Positions 1 through 8,775 of a DNA stretch of 64,000 bases are shown here, in pieces; the first letter of the stretch is position 1, and each line of letters opens with the position of its first letter. The notes beneath the pieces were generated by a model that was given only the letters and a program-made list of their open reading frames with translations, did no database searches and was not told where the DNA came from. A program made the position numbers and the translations under genes. This stretch comes from DAIDKA01 sp036498905 (GTDB lineage Bacteria > Pseudomonadota > Gammaproteobacteria > Steroidobacterales > Steroidobacteraceae), in assembly GCA_036498905.1 (NCBI GenBank), contig DASYER010000108.1, forward strand, positions 62,001 to 126,000, in the 5' to 3' direction.

Positions 1-38
1 CTCAAGCGTTCAGAACGTCGTAGGCGTTTTGCTGGAAT

Positions 39-479
39 TCAACGACGGCGCTTGCGCCCGGCATTCGCGGCGGCCTGCCCTCCTCTGGCGGGCTCGACAC
101 AGGCCTGCATCCAGATCAATACCAGCTCTTTCGCAGGGTCAACTTGCCACCAGCCCCCAAATCCGCCCGGCGTACGTCGGCATCGGTTAACAGGCGACGC
201 CCTGCGTCTTCCAGGCGTCGCCCCCGCACGTGGGACATGACGCTCTCGCCCTGCAGCCGGGTGAAACCACGCGACAGCGGCCAAATGCGCCCGAATCAGC
301 GCCTCTTCGTCCGTGATGTCATGAACCCTTGCCGTTATGCTCGGGTAACCCCATGGGTTGCATCTTAGGCAGCCCCGCCGAGCTGTTCTGATCGATCCTG
401 CTTTTTGCCACGTCGACGGACGAGCATTCGATCCGGGGTGGCAGCGAATGAAGGAGGATCCCGCGTGCCAATAATACAC
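39..479 (-). pseudogene. Possible relic ending in a beta-lactamase-family-like C-terminus
   Basis: An open frame of 146 codons on the minus strand. Only its last 45 or so residues look protein-like: a GGWWQVDPAKELVLIWMQ segment resembles the final beta-strand region of serine beta-lactamase/class C-type hydrolases, where a WxxDP motif precedes a hydrophobic strand. The first part, with a segment HDITDEEALIRAHLAAVAWF, does not fit that family and has no signal peptide or catalytic SxxK motif. I read it as a decayed or rearranged 3' end, but a chance frame in GC-rich DNA is also possible. The surrounding 1-850 region holds no convincing complete gene. Confidence 0.22.
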
Positions 480-677
480 ATACCACTCAATGGCTTAGAT
501 CCCGCAGCATCTATTGTTTAATAGCCAAGTCACAGCTCGGCCGAGATGCGCGCTCCTCCTTGAAATGATCCTTCTCGCCGCAATGCAAACACTATCGGTA
601 TAAGGATATGGGGCGTGCGGCTTCACGGGCGACCCGCGTCGATGATGAGCCCGGGGCAACTGAAGGAGGTGATCCAA

Positions 678-746
678 ATGGTACATACAAACGTTGGTTC
701 GATCGCAACTCTGGGCGTACTGGTTGGTTGCGAGGTGCTTCGTTAG
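678..746 (+). CDS. 22-codon small ORF behind a perfect extended Shine-Dalgarno
   Basis: ATG at 678 opens a 22-residue frame (MVHTNVGSIATLGVLVGCEV then LR) ending at TAG 744-746. It is preceded at 663-675 by AAGGAGGTGATCC, complementary over 13 bases to the 3' tail of 16S rRNA, with eight bases between GGAGG and ATG. The peptide is hydrophobic in the middle with one Cys, like a tiny membrane or leader peptide. No homologue is recognised. It sits alone in a gene-poor stretch (480-880), so no operon partner supports it; the ribosome-binding site is the only argument. Confidence 0.35.
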   Translation: MVHTNVGSIATLGVLVGCEVLR

Positions 747-858
747 TCGGGACCTCGTACTACCCGTAGGCCACCAGGGGATGCGCGCAGGCTTTCGCCA
801 CGCGCGCGACCCGGCCCAACGGTAGGACGCTTCGATGCAGTTGCCGTGCAGGTGAGCT

Positions 859-1296
859 TCATCTGCAGTAAGCGGTGCTCGAGCAGGAATGGTGGAGTCC
901 GCGAGGACTCCACCATTTTCTTAAGTGGCCCGGATGTCGTTGCGCTGCGCGCTCCTCCTGCTTTGGATCACGAGCGGCTTCCTCCGGTGTCAGCCCCGCC
1001 AACCTCACCGTGGCAACGGAATCTGTGTTTCTGGCTGGGGTCGCGACTTCGGCTGCAGCGTGCCGTCGAACATCCGCCTGCTGCTCCGCTGCGATCTGCT
1101 GCTGGTGCAACTAGGCGGCCTGCGCATTCGTCAACTTCGCTTGCGCCTGCATTACCTGAATCTCCGCTTGACCACGGGCAGCGGAATTCATCAAAGCGCC
1201 ATACCCCGTCATTTCGCCCAATTGTTGTCGTGTAACGGCGGCCCATCGCGTCGTCGCGATGTGCATAGGTTGTCTGCGGCGCCCGCTTCGTTTCAT
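859..1296 (-). pseudogene. Gln/Ala-rich frame interrupted by an amber codon
   Basis: From ATG 1296 a 61-codon frame runs to TAG at 1113-1111, and the same frame continues open for about 83 more codons to 859. Both halves have the same Gln/Ala-rich, coiled-coil-like composition (QVMQAQAKLTNAQAA before the stop, HQQQIAAEQQADVRRH after), so one protein of about 145 residues appears cut by a single nonsense codon. The pattern faintly recalls VirB5/TrbJ-type conjugation proteins, but no diagnostic motif is present and no other transfer gene is nearby. Its ATG overlaps the stop of the upstream small gene (ATGA), which supports a former operon. Confidence 0.3.
888..917 (+). terminator. Perfect 13-bp hairpin followed by TTCTT
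   Basis: AATGGTGGAGTCC (888-900), loop GCGA, then GGACTCCACCATT (905-917): a perfect 13-bp stem with a tetraloop, followed by TTCTT on the plus strand. It could terminate plus-strand transcription. It also lies at the 3' end of a minus-strand frame, which makes its role unclear. Confidence 0.4.
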
Positions 1297-1562
1297 TTCT
1301 TAGGCGGCGTCAGAGGGACGACTACCTGAGGGGCGATGGTCAATCCATCTTTTGCGCCTGAACGGACAGGCGACGACGCCTCTTTTCGAACGGTTATGGT
1401 CCCGTCACTATTCCGAACGACCATTGGCGCTGTGGTGTCGTGCGCAGCATCGTCAGATTCACACTTCGGCGCCGAGGAAGCCTCCGGGCAGGCGGCGACA
1501 GCGGCAGGCGCATGCACCGTCAGAACGGCAAGGATCGGCAAAAGGAGGCTGTAGCGGTTCAT
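1293..1562 (-). CDS. Small secreted protein, unknown function
   Basis: 89 residues starting MNRYSLLLPILAVLTVHAPA, a typical signal peptide with likely cleavage after AVAA. The mature part is short, with two Cys, an acidic patch and a Pro-rich C-terminus (VVPLTPPKK). I do not recognise a family. The upstream Shine-Dalgarno is weak. The stop overlaps the start of the amber-interrupted frame downstream (ATGA), so the two were probably co-translated. It may be a remnant of a larger exported or conjugation-type cluster, but nothing in the window proves that. Confidence 0.4.
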   Translation of the reverse strand: MNRYSLLLPILAVLTVHAPAAVAACPEASSAPKCESDDAAHDTTAPMVVRNSDGTITVRKEASSPVRSGAKDGLTIAPQVVVPLTPPKK

Positions 1563-1802
1563 ATTCTTCGGCTGCAATTGTAGCTGGGATGAACGAAACC
1601 AACTCTTGAATGCGGGCACTCGTTAGTTGTCCGCCAAGTGTCCGTTGTCCGGACAATCGGACAGGTTTTGCCCCTTGCCACTCCGCATAAATCGCTGCTA
1701 AGACAAAGTCTTACAGCTCGATCAAGGTTGGCATACGCCATGCACATCCGTCGCATTCAACTTTCAGGCCTTGTTGCGACCCATAGAAGGACGATAGAGA
1801 CA

Positions 1803-3134
1803 GTGCTTGGGTATTACCTTCAACTGGCGCTTCGAAGTCTGAGACAAAATGTCGCACTGACGCTGCTAACGGTGATTTTGGTTGGCGCCGGCGTCGGTTG
1901 TTTCACCTTCGCGTTTACAACCCTTCGGGTCATGTCGAGCGACCCAATTCCGCAAAAATCGTCGGCGTTATTTGCGCCACGCATCTATTCGGTCCGCCCT
2001 GACAAGCCCAATCCCCCCGGCTGGTTGCCCGACTCGCTCGTGTACCGAGATGCAATGGAACTGATGCACGGTCAACCGGGCATACGCCAGTCGGCTATTT
2101 TTAGCATGCAGGTTGAGATTGCCCCGAAGGATCACCCCCATTTCACTGCCGCAGGCAAAGCAGTCAATGCGGATTTTTTTCCCATGTTCGAAGTTCCGTT
2201 CCACGCCGGATCGGCGTGGACCCGCGCCGAGGATAAAAGTGCGGCCAACGTGGTGGTGCTTTCCGCGGGACTGGCAAATCGCCTATTTCCCGAAGGCAAT
2301 CCCATGGATAAAGACATACTTGTGCACGGGCATGCCTTCCGGATTGTTGGAGTACTCGGGGCATGGAATCCTTTGCCAAGATTCTATGACGTATGGCAAG
2401 CGTTCTCGGCGCCTGAAGACCTCTATATTCCGCTCAGTACGGCGCGCGCCAACGAAATTGATGATGGCGAGGACAGCAGTGGATGCCTATCGCCCACGCT
2501 GGGTACCACGAAGGCCAATCACTACAGCGCCCTGCTCAATTCCGACTGCTTCCACACTGTGCTTTGGGTCGAGCTACCGACAAAATCCGCCGCCGCGGAC
2601 TACCGATCATTTTTGCTCACCTACATCAGACAACAACAACACCTTGGAAGATTTCTTGGTACTCCACGGATCGTGCTCCAAAACGTGCGAGAGCTGCTGG
2701 TCTGGGCTCACGTCGTCCCCAACGAGGCGCTGCTTCGAACCTACCTGGCGATCGGCTTCCTGTTTATTTGTCTGGTGAACGCCGCGGGTCTCATTCTTGC
2801 GCAGTTGTCGCGCCGCCCGACGGAACTTAGCGTCCGGCGCGCCATGGGTGCATCCCGGCTCTCCATCTGCTGGCAGATCCTGACAGAGAGTGTCCTTATC
2901 GGGTGCCTCGGCGGCCTGCTGGGCGTCGGCCTCGCCGCAGTGGCCCTTGCCCTTGAGCGCAGTGCTCTTTCACGGTCTGCCGGTGATGCGGTCTTGAGCC
3001 GCTTGACGCACATGGATAGTGGTGTCGTGCTCGCGGCATTCGCCGCTGGCGCGGCTACGGCGATCATCGCCGCGCTATTCCCGGCATGGCAGGTGAGCAA
3101 AATCCCTCCGGCCCGCCACCTCAAGCTCCAATAA
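1803..3134 (+). CDS. MacB-type ABC transporter permease (first of a pair)
   Basis: About 443 residues from GTG 1803, chosen because MacB-like permeases begin close to LGYYLQLALRSLRQN and an AAGGA lies 11 bases upstream; an open frame extends further back to 1638 but is not needed. Layout: N-terminal membrane helix (about 15-40), a large periplasmic MacB_PCD domain (about 40-300) and three helices forming the FtsX domain (about 310-440), including the conserved ELSVRRAMGASR cytoplasmic loop. Such permeases work with a separate ATPase and usually a membrane-fusion protein to export peptides or lipids; neither is encoded here. It is followed directly by a second permease, probably in one operon. 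Confidence 0.82.
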   Translation: MLGYYLQLALRSLRQNVALTLLTVILVGAGVGCFTFAFTTLRVMSSDPIPQKSSALFAPRIYSVRPDKPNPPGWLPDSLVYRDAMELMHGQPGIRQSAIFSMQVEIAPKDHPHFTAAGKAVNADFFPMFEVPFHAGSAWTRAEDKSAANVVVLSAGLANRLFPEGNPMDKDILVHGHAFRIVGVLGAWNPLPRFYDVWQAFSAPEDLYIPLSTARANEIDDGEDSSGCLSPTLGTTKANHYSALLNSDCFHTVLWVELPTKSAAADYRSFLLTYIRQQQHLGRFLGTPRIVLQNVRELLVWAHVVPNEALLRTYLAIGFLFICLVNAAGLILAQLSRRPTELSVRRAMGASRLSICWQILTESVLIGCLGGLLGVGLAAVALALERSALSRSAGDAVLSRLTHMDSGVVLAAFAAGAATAIIAALFPAWQVSKIPPARHLKLQ

Positions 3135-3142
3135 GCGCCAAC

Positions 3143-4372
3143 GTGGAAATTCTACCCATTCTGTCCTCATTGCGACGCCACAAGAGCGCGGTAGTGCTCA
3201 TCGGGTTACAGATTGCCTTAACGCTTTCCGTTGTCTGCAATTTCATGTCGATCGTCCAGCAGCGGATGGCGCACGTAGAGCGTCCGACAGGCATCGATGA
3301 GGCCAATATATTCACGATCCAGAATCAATGGCTGGGAGATACCGCGGACCTCAAGGCTCGTATCGAGACGGATCTCGCGACAATTCGGGCGGTTCCGGAC
3401 GTGGTCGATGCCTACGTCACCAACAGTGTTCCACTGCTTGGGCACGGTCGCACGGGGCCCATATTCCTCTCCCCTGACAAGCAATCCCAGTCTGGAAGCG
3501 CTGAGGAGTACTTCGCTGATGAACACGGTATCAATACACTCAATATCAGACTCGTGCGTGGGCGCTGGTTGACAGCCGCGGATGTCGAAGATCTCGATGA
3601 GCGCGATACGACAATTCCGGTTAACGTTGTCGTCACACAGCAACTCGCGGATTTTCTCTTTCCGCGAGCGGATGCTCTTGGGCGAATCATCTACCCTGCG
3701 GGCAGCTTCAACCCACCGAACCGCGTGGTGGGGATCGTAGAGCACGTCCAGACCGACTGGGCATTTCAGAGCAGTCCGATAGCGAATGGACTTGCCGATG
3801 ATTCGATTTTTCTACCCTACAGGTTGATCAGCAAAGAAGTGCTGTACGTCGTGCGTACGCGACCCGGCTCGCTCTTGACGGCCCGCCGCACGGTTCAAAA
3901 GCAGCTGTACTCACTCTCGCAAGACCGACTGATTGAGGATGACCGGACCTTCGGTCAAATCCGGGCAGATGCCTATCGGTCGCTTAGGTGGTCGATAGTC
4001 CCCCTGTCTGCAATATGCATCTTGCTGCTAATCGTCACGGCGGGCGGGATCATCGGGCTCAACACATACTGGGTGAGTCAGCGGCGCCGATATATCGGCA
4101 TGCGACGCGCCCTCGGCGCGCGCCGCATCGACATTCTGCGGTACATACACCTCGAGAATCTGCTGATTTCCGCTGGGGCGTGCATCGCCGGTACGCTCAT
4201 CTGCCTGGTAATGAATATCTGGCTTGCCTCGATCGCTGAGGTCACGCGAATGAGCCTCACCTACGTCTGTTTCGTCGCACTTGCAGTAATCGTCCTATGC
4301 CAAGCCTCGGTCCTATGGCCCGCTTTTCGGGCCTCACTCATCGCCCCTGCTACGGCGTCACGAGGTTTGTGA
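3143..4372 (+). CDS. MacB/FtsX-type ABC transporter permease (second of a pair)
   Basis: About 409 residues from GTG 3143, where the product begins VEILPILSSLRRHKSAVVLI, the usual start of this paralogue group; an upstream ATG at 3086 would overlap the previous gene by 49 bp and add a hydrophilic tail unlike the family. One N-terminal helix, a periplasmic domain (about 45-280) and a C-terminal FtsX domain with the loop QRRRYIGMRRALGARR. The gap to the preceding permease is 8 bp, so the two are probably translationally coupled and form a heterodimer. The missing ATPase must be supplied from elsewhere. Confidence 0.8.
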   Translation: MEILPILSSLRRHKSAVVLIGLQIALTLSVVCNFMSIVQQRMAHVERPTGIDEANIFTIQNQWLGDTADLKARIETDLATIRAVPDVVDAYVTNSVPLLGHGRTGPIFLSPDKQSQSGSAEEYFADEHGINTLNIRLVRGRWLTAADVEDLDERDTTIPVNVVVTQQLADFLFPRADALGRIIYPAGSFNPPNRVVGIVEHVQTDWAFQSSPIANGLADDSIFLPYRLISKEVLYVVRTRPGSLLTARRTVQKQLYSLSQDRLIEDDRTFGQIRADAYRSLRWSIVPLSAICILLLIVTAGGIIGLNTYWVSQRRRYIGMRRALGARRIDILRYIHLENLLISAGACIAGTLICLVMNIWLASIAEVTRMSLTYVCFVALAVIVLCQASVLWPAFRASLIAPATASRGL

Positions 4373-4439
4373 GCCGTCAATCCAATCAAGTCGACCTCAC
4401 GCTTTAGCATCTGCCCGTGCGTCAACTTGAAAATCAAAG

Positions 4440-4466
4440 TTCCGCCAAGCTCCCAAGCTTGCGGAA
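4440..4466 (+). terminator. Hairpin after the permease pair
   Basis: TTCCGC-c-AAGCT pairs with AGCTT-GCGGAA around a short loop: 11 bp with one bulged C. No T-tract follows, so intrinsic termination is uncertain. Confidence 0.3.
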
Positions 4467-4625
4467 GTCCTGACATCAAACCTGTAACCGTCGGCAGACT
4501 TTCACGATCGCGCTACGACCCTCAATCAAAGATTGGCCCCGGTGGCGCGAAATCCGAGGTATTCACGCTGCCATAGCCGCCGCGACCATCCCGTCCGACC
4601 CCTTCAACTCTTCCATACTGCAATG

Positions 4626-4637
4626 CCGCAATTGCGG
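4626..4637. promoter_or_regulatory. Palindrome CCGCAATTGCGG, operator candidate
   Basis: A perfect 12-bp palindrome 122 bp upstream of the receptor start. Its position fits a regulator site, possibly for the Lrp/AsnC protein at 8151-8648, but I found no second copy near that gene. Confidence 0.25.
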
Positions 4638-4758
4638 ATTGTTGGCGATGACCTTCGAATGTCTGTTGACTGCGGACCACACATTCGGAAACAATCCGAT
4701 TCATGAGTTGAAAAAGCAATAACAAATCAATCGCACGGCAACATCAGGGGGAATTTGC

Positions 4759-7700
4759 GTGGTTAAATTGATACATGGCAGGGGTCCGAGATCCATTTCG
4801 GCTGCGGTCGCGTTAGCGCTTGTGCTTCCGACATTTGTTTGGGCCGCGGATGCGCCGGACGCTCAGACGACAGGGGCGGCACAAACAGCTTCAACGACTC
4901 AGCCCGATTCGACGACCGAGGTGATTGTCACCGGTTCTCGCATTGCGCTCTCCCCAGGTATGTATACGGCAACGCCCGTCACTGCGGTTACGCAGGACGA
5001 GCTGGCCAAAATGGCGCCCACCAACCTGATTGATAGTCTAAGCACGCTGCCCGAGTTTTTCGGCAACAGTATCGGCACAGGCGGTTCGGGGGGACAGGCC
5101 CCAGGCGGTGCGCAGGTCAATCTGCGCGGCGCTAACACCAGCTCAGGCATCTCCCGCACTCTCGTGCTATTGGACGGGCGTCGCACGACCCCCAACAGCC
5201 GTTTCGGCGCCGTCGACATTTCCTCCTTTCCGGACGATCTGATCAAGGCCGTCGATGTGGTGACCGGCGGTGCATCGGCCAGCTACGGGTCCGATGCCGT
5301 GGCCGGTGTCGTGAACTTCATCCTCGACACCCATTTTGAAGGCGTGAAGATCTCTGGCCAGGGCGGCATCACAGGACGCAGCGATGGGGAAACTGACAAG
5401 TTCGCCATCACGGTCGGTAAGGCATTCCTCGACGGCAAGCTGCACTTCGTAGGCTCCTACGGCATTTTCGATCAGACCAAGATCGATGGCATCCAGTCAT
5501 TGGAAAGCCGGCCTTGGTACAACGACGCCTCCCGCGTGACGAGTGGCGTCGCCGGCGGCCCGACGTATACCGTCGCGAACAACGTCATTCCGACGAACTT
5601 CAGCTATACCGGCACGATTACGGGTATCCCTGCCATCAACGGCTACACCTTCAGCCCGGATGGCAAGACGATCGCGCCGCTGCAACCGGGTACGCTCGGC
5701 GGCGTGGGCGATGCGTGTAATTGCGAGGCCTTCCCCTACAACCTCAACACCCAAGGCCAGAGCCTCGGCGTGGACAACATGGATGAGGTTCAGGGCGGTT
5801 ACTGGCGTCACAACGGCTTCTTCCATGCCACCTACGACATCACGGACTCCTTCGAGGGGTTTGTGCAGGGTATGTATGGCAAGGATGACTCAAACGGGCG
5901 CTGGCAATCCGCAGCACCTCTGGAGTCGTGGGCTGTGCCGGTCGGTCTGGACAACCCTTACCTGACGGCACAGGAGCGGACCGTGATCGGCAATGCGCTG
6001 ACCACGAATTTCCCGAATACCACGGGGGCGCTGGCCGGCAGTCCTGCCGGAACGCGCCTCGTCTACCCAGGGAACGATGCCCTGGCGACGCAGTACTTCA
6101 CGGACAACGTGTTCCTGAACAACCAGCCCGGCAATCCGCTCGGTGAAACCCGGCAGATCACCATCAACAACACCTATCAGGGAACGGCCGGATTCAAGGG
6201 CAAGATCCTGGGTTGGAACATTGACGGTTACGGTCAGAAGGGTGAGACCCACCAGGACTACGTCGATACCAATGGCACCCGTACCGACCGGCTGTTCTTT
6301 GCCATGGATGCCGTGACGGATCCGGTCAGTGGGCAGGCCGTGTGCCGCGTGTCCTCACCGACCTATGATCCGCAGTACTACAAGAGCTTCGCCGACTGCG
6401 CGCCGATCAACATGTTCGGCGGCTGGAGCAATATCTCCCCGGCCGCGGCGGCGTATGTCAGTGGACCGACCAAGTATGCGCATCAGATCTACGGTCTGAC
6501 CAACGGCGAACTGAACGCCAACGGCACGATTTTCAAGGGCATCGGCGCCGGCGAGTGGAAGATGGCGGTGGGTATCTCCTATCGCAAGGAGTCGATTTTC
6601 CAGACGACTCCTGATCCGACGAATGAGTATCCTTCATTCCTGAATGGAACGCAGATCAGCTCAGTCATTCCGACTCAGCCGTCCATCTTCCGCGGCGTGA
6701 TTCCGCAGGGTTTTGCGATCGGCAAATATGGTTATACCGCCCCCTGGCCGACGACCTCGCCGACCGTGCTCGTCAACGGGGTCCAGACCGGCGGTATCCC
6801 GGGACTGTACTACGTTCCGACCGGGTTCCTGGGTGATGCGTCCTCCAGTACGATCCAGTTCAGCTCCGAGCGCACGTTCGCCGGCGACAGTATCGTTCGC
6901 GAGGGCTTCACGGAGTTCAACTTGCCGCTGTTGAAGGATAAGTTCCTGATCAACAGCCTGTCGGCGGACCTGGCATATCGCGAAGCTGACTATTCAGGTT
7001 CGGGCAACATTCCTGCCTGGAAAGTCGGCGGAGACTGGGCCATCAACGACACGATCCGTCTGCGTGCGACCCGTTCCCGGGACGTGCGCGCGGCCTCGCT
7101 GGAAGAGCGTTTCGACCAGACGCGCGGTGGCGTGACTGTTCAGAATCCGTACGTGCTCACCAATGGTGCGCCGACCACCCAGTCCGGCGCGGGCTTCTCC
7201 GGAGGCAACCCTGATTTGAAGCCTGAAAGAGCGGACACGTGGACGGCGGGCTTCGTGGTGACGCCGACGTTCCTACCGAACTTCTCCACCTCGGTGGACT
7301 GGTATGACATCAGCATCATGGATGCCATCGACAAGCCGACGACGCAGCAGATCATCAATGCGGCGTTTGCCGGCGATCCGACCTACAAGGCGCTGGTGAA
7401 ACTGGACGCCAGCAACAACGTCGTTGAAGTCGACCAGTACTACATCAACTTCGCCCAGGCGTTCGTCGAGGGTGTGGACATAGAGTCGAGCTACCACCAC
7501 AGCGCCGATCTTCTGACCAAGTTGGGATTCGGTGATGGCCCTGAAGACACCTCGGTTCGCGTGTACTTCACCGACACGATCAAGAATGCGACGCTGACCT
7601 CATTCGGCACCTATGAGGAATATGCGGGCCAGGTGGGTACCGGCAGGAGCATTCCGAAGCAGAAGTACACGGTCAACTGGAACTATGACAAGGGGCCCTA

Positions 7701-8052
7701 TTCCCTGTTCGTGCAGGGTCGGTACATCTCGCACGGCATCTTGGATAACACCCTGATCGAGAGCTCGGTGGCACTTCCGGGTGCCTACGTGCTCAACCAT
7801 CAGCTGGCCGCTGGCACGATCAACAACAACACAATCGGCGGTATCTTCTACATGGACTTGAACATGTCCTACCAGATACCCCTGGTGGGCGGTGATTTCC
7901 GGGCCTTCGTCGAGGTCCAAAATGCCCTCGACCGCAATCCGCCGACCGTGGCAGGCGCGATCGGCCGCACGGGCGATAGTGAAACCAACCCCCTGCTGTA
8001 CGACGTGCTCGGCCGTCGTTACACGGTGGGCTTCAAGTTTCAGTGGAAGTAA
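4759..8052 (+). CDS. TonB-dependent outer-membrane receptor
   Basis: 1097 residues from GTG 4759, with a GGGGG ribosome-binding site at 4747-4751. Signal peptide through VWAA (about 30). TonB box region TTEVIVTGSRI at about 52-62, plug domain (about 65-190) with the hallmark VLLDGRRTTP and GGASASYGSDAVAGVVNF, then a 22-strand barrel domain. The C-terminus ends FQWK, without the usual terminal aromatic. The long, Asn/Gly/Thr-rich barrel loops suit the group of large receptors for oligosaccharides, peptides or other polymers common in Xanthomonadales-like bacteria; the substrate cannot be read from sequence. Upstream permeases and the downstream regulator and hydrolases suggest a substrate-specific locus. 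Confidence 0.93.
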   Translation: MVKLIHGRGPRSISAAVALALVLPTFVWAADAPDAQTTGAAQTASTTQPDSTTEVIVTGSRIALSPGMYTATPVTAVTQDELAKMAPTNLIDSLSTLPEFFGNSIGTGGSGGQAPGGAQVNLRGANTSSGISRTLVLLDGRRTTPNSRFGAVDISSFPDDLIKAVDVVTGGASASYGSDAVAGVVNFILDTHFEGVKISGQGGITGRSDGETDKFAITVGKAFLDGKLHFVGSYGIFDQTKIDGIQSLESRPWYNDASRVTSGVAGGPTYTVANNVIPTNFSYTGTITGIPAINGYTFSPDGKTIAPLQPGTLGGVGDACNCEAFPYNLNTQGQSLGVDNMDEVQGGYWRHNGFFHATYDITDSFEGFVQGMYGKDDSNGRWQSAAPLESWAVPVGLDNPYLTAQERTVIGNALTTNFPNTTGALAGSPAGTRLVYPGNDALATQYFTDNVFLNNQPGNPLGETRQITINNTYQGTAGFKGKILGWNIDGYGQKGETHQDYVDTNGTRTDRLFFAMDAVTDPVSGQAVCRVSSPTYDPQYYKSFADCAPINMFGGWSNISPAAAAYVSGPTKYAHQIYGLTNGELNANGTIFKGIGAGEWKMAVGISYRKESIFQTTPDPTNEYPSFLNGTQISSVIPTQPSIFRGVIPQGFAIGKYGYTAPWPTTSPTVLVNGVQTGGIPGLYYVPTGFLGDASSSTIQFSSERTFAGDSIVREGFTEFNLPLLKDKFLINSLSADLAYREADYSGSGNIPAWKVGGDWAINDTIRLRATRSRDVRAASLEERFDQTRGGVTVQNPYVLTNGAPTTQSGAGFSGGNPDLKPERADTWTAGFVVTPTFLPNFSTSVDWYDISIMDAIDKPTTQQIINAAFAGDPTYKALVKLDASNNVVEVDQYYINFAQAFVEGVDIESSYHHSADLLTKLGFGDGPEDTSVRVYFTDTIKNATLTSFGTYEEYAGQVGTGRSIPKQKYTVNWNYDKGPYSLFVQGRYISHGILDNTLIESSVALPGAYVLNHQLAAGTINNNTIGGIFYMDLNMSYQIPLVGGDFRAFVEVQNALDRNPPTVAGAIGRTGDSETNPLLYDVLGRRYTVGFKFQWK

Positions 8053-8060
8053 GCTTAAGG

Positions 8061-8093
8061 CCGGCCTGTCGAACGTAAAGTTCGGCAGGCCGG
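8061..8093 (+). terminator. Strong hairpin after the TonB receptor
   Basis: CCGGCCTGTCGAAC and GTTCGGCAGGCCGG form a 14-bp stem with one G-U pair and loop GTAAA, starting 8 bp after the stop codon. There is no T-tract. It may end transcription or protect the 3' end of the receptor mRNA. Confidence 0.5.
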
Positions 8094-8150
8094 GCCGAAG
8101 CGCGCTGGCCTGCATTCGCGGGTGACCATGACGAATGCTCTTCCCAAAGC

Positions 8151-8648
8151 CTAACCGGCGAGGGAATCCGTATCCTCCAAGGTCACGGCAAATGACCTCT
8201 TGTGAAAGGCCTTGACGAAGCTGATCTCATAGCGATGCACGGCCGGATTGCTCTCAAGTAGATCCTCAGTCAGTTTGTTGAGCTCATCGATGGACCGAAC
8301 CGTGACGAGGACCAATATGTCCACGCTTCCGGTAACATCCGCACACAACTGAATTTCCCGGCGCTTCAACAGGCTCGCGTGAAGCTTGCGCGTCGCGGCT
8401 GTCTGGTGGCGCTCCAGCTGAATGTTGATGAATACCGATAGCCGCGCGCGTAGAACATCCTTTGATAGCACGGCTGCTTCATAGGCAATGATGCCCTCTG
8501 CGCGCAACCGGCGCAGTCGACGCATGATCGCTGAAGGCGAAAGCGGCACAATCTGCGCCAACTTTTCCGCGCCCAACTGATTGTTGGACTGAATGGCGTT
8601 GAGAAGCCGGATATCGATCGTATCGAGCTTTGCGCTCATAGACTGCAT
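8151..8648 (-). CDS. Lrp/AsnC-family transcriptional regulator
   Basis: 165 residues from ATG 8648; GGGG lies six bases upstream. A second ATG at 8639 (MSAKLDTIDIRLLNAIQ) is the family's usual start and equally possible. N-terminal winged HTH (about 5-60: LAQIVPLSPSAIMRRLRRLR), then the RAM/ligand-binding domain with the conserved hydrophobic strand SVDILVLVTV. Regulators of this type bind DNA as octamers or dimers and respond to amino acids. It is transcribed away from the hydrolase gene at 8776 and converges on the TonB receptor, so it may control one or both. Confidence 0.85.
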   Translation of the reverse strand: MQSMSAKLDTIDIRLLNAIQSNNQLGAEKLAQIVPLSPSAIMRRLRRLRAEGIIAYEAAVLSKDVLRARLSVFINIQLERHQTAATRKLHASLLKRREIQLCADVTGSVDILVLVTVRSIDELNKLTEDLLESNPAVHRYEISFVKAFHKRSFAVTLEDTDSLAG

Positions 8649-8775
8649 TAAACCCCGGATGAATTGCGAAAATCGGCACGAAAGGGGTGACAAACGCCAT
8701 TTTCGATTACGTGCACTCGGTCAATGTAGCACTGTTCGCAGCGAGTTAAGCCGTTCGCAAGTTTGGGAGCTGGGC

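Larger units (their letters stand above)
4373..4758. other. Intergenic region before the TonB-dependent receptor
   Basis: 386 bp without a credible gene. It contains an imperfect hairpin just after the permease pair (4440-4466), a 12-bp perfect palindrome (4626-4637) and an AT-richer stretch at about 4705-4735 where the receptor promoter is likely. No clear -35/-10 pair could be assigned. Confidence 0.6.

Noticed and set aside
663..675. AAGGAGGTGATCC as a fragment of a 16S rRNA gene on the minus strand
   Set aside because: Only the last 13-14 bases match the 16S tail; the sequence beyond it shows no rRNA similarity and an ATG follows at the right spacing.
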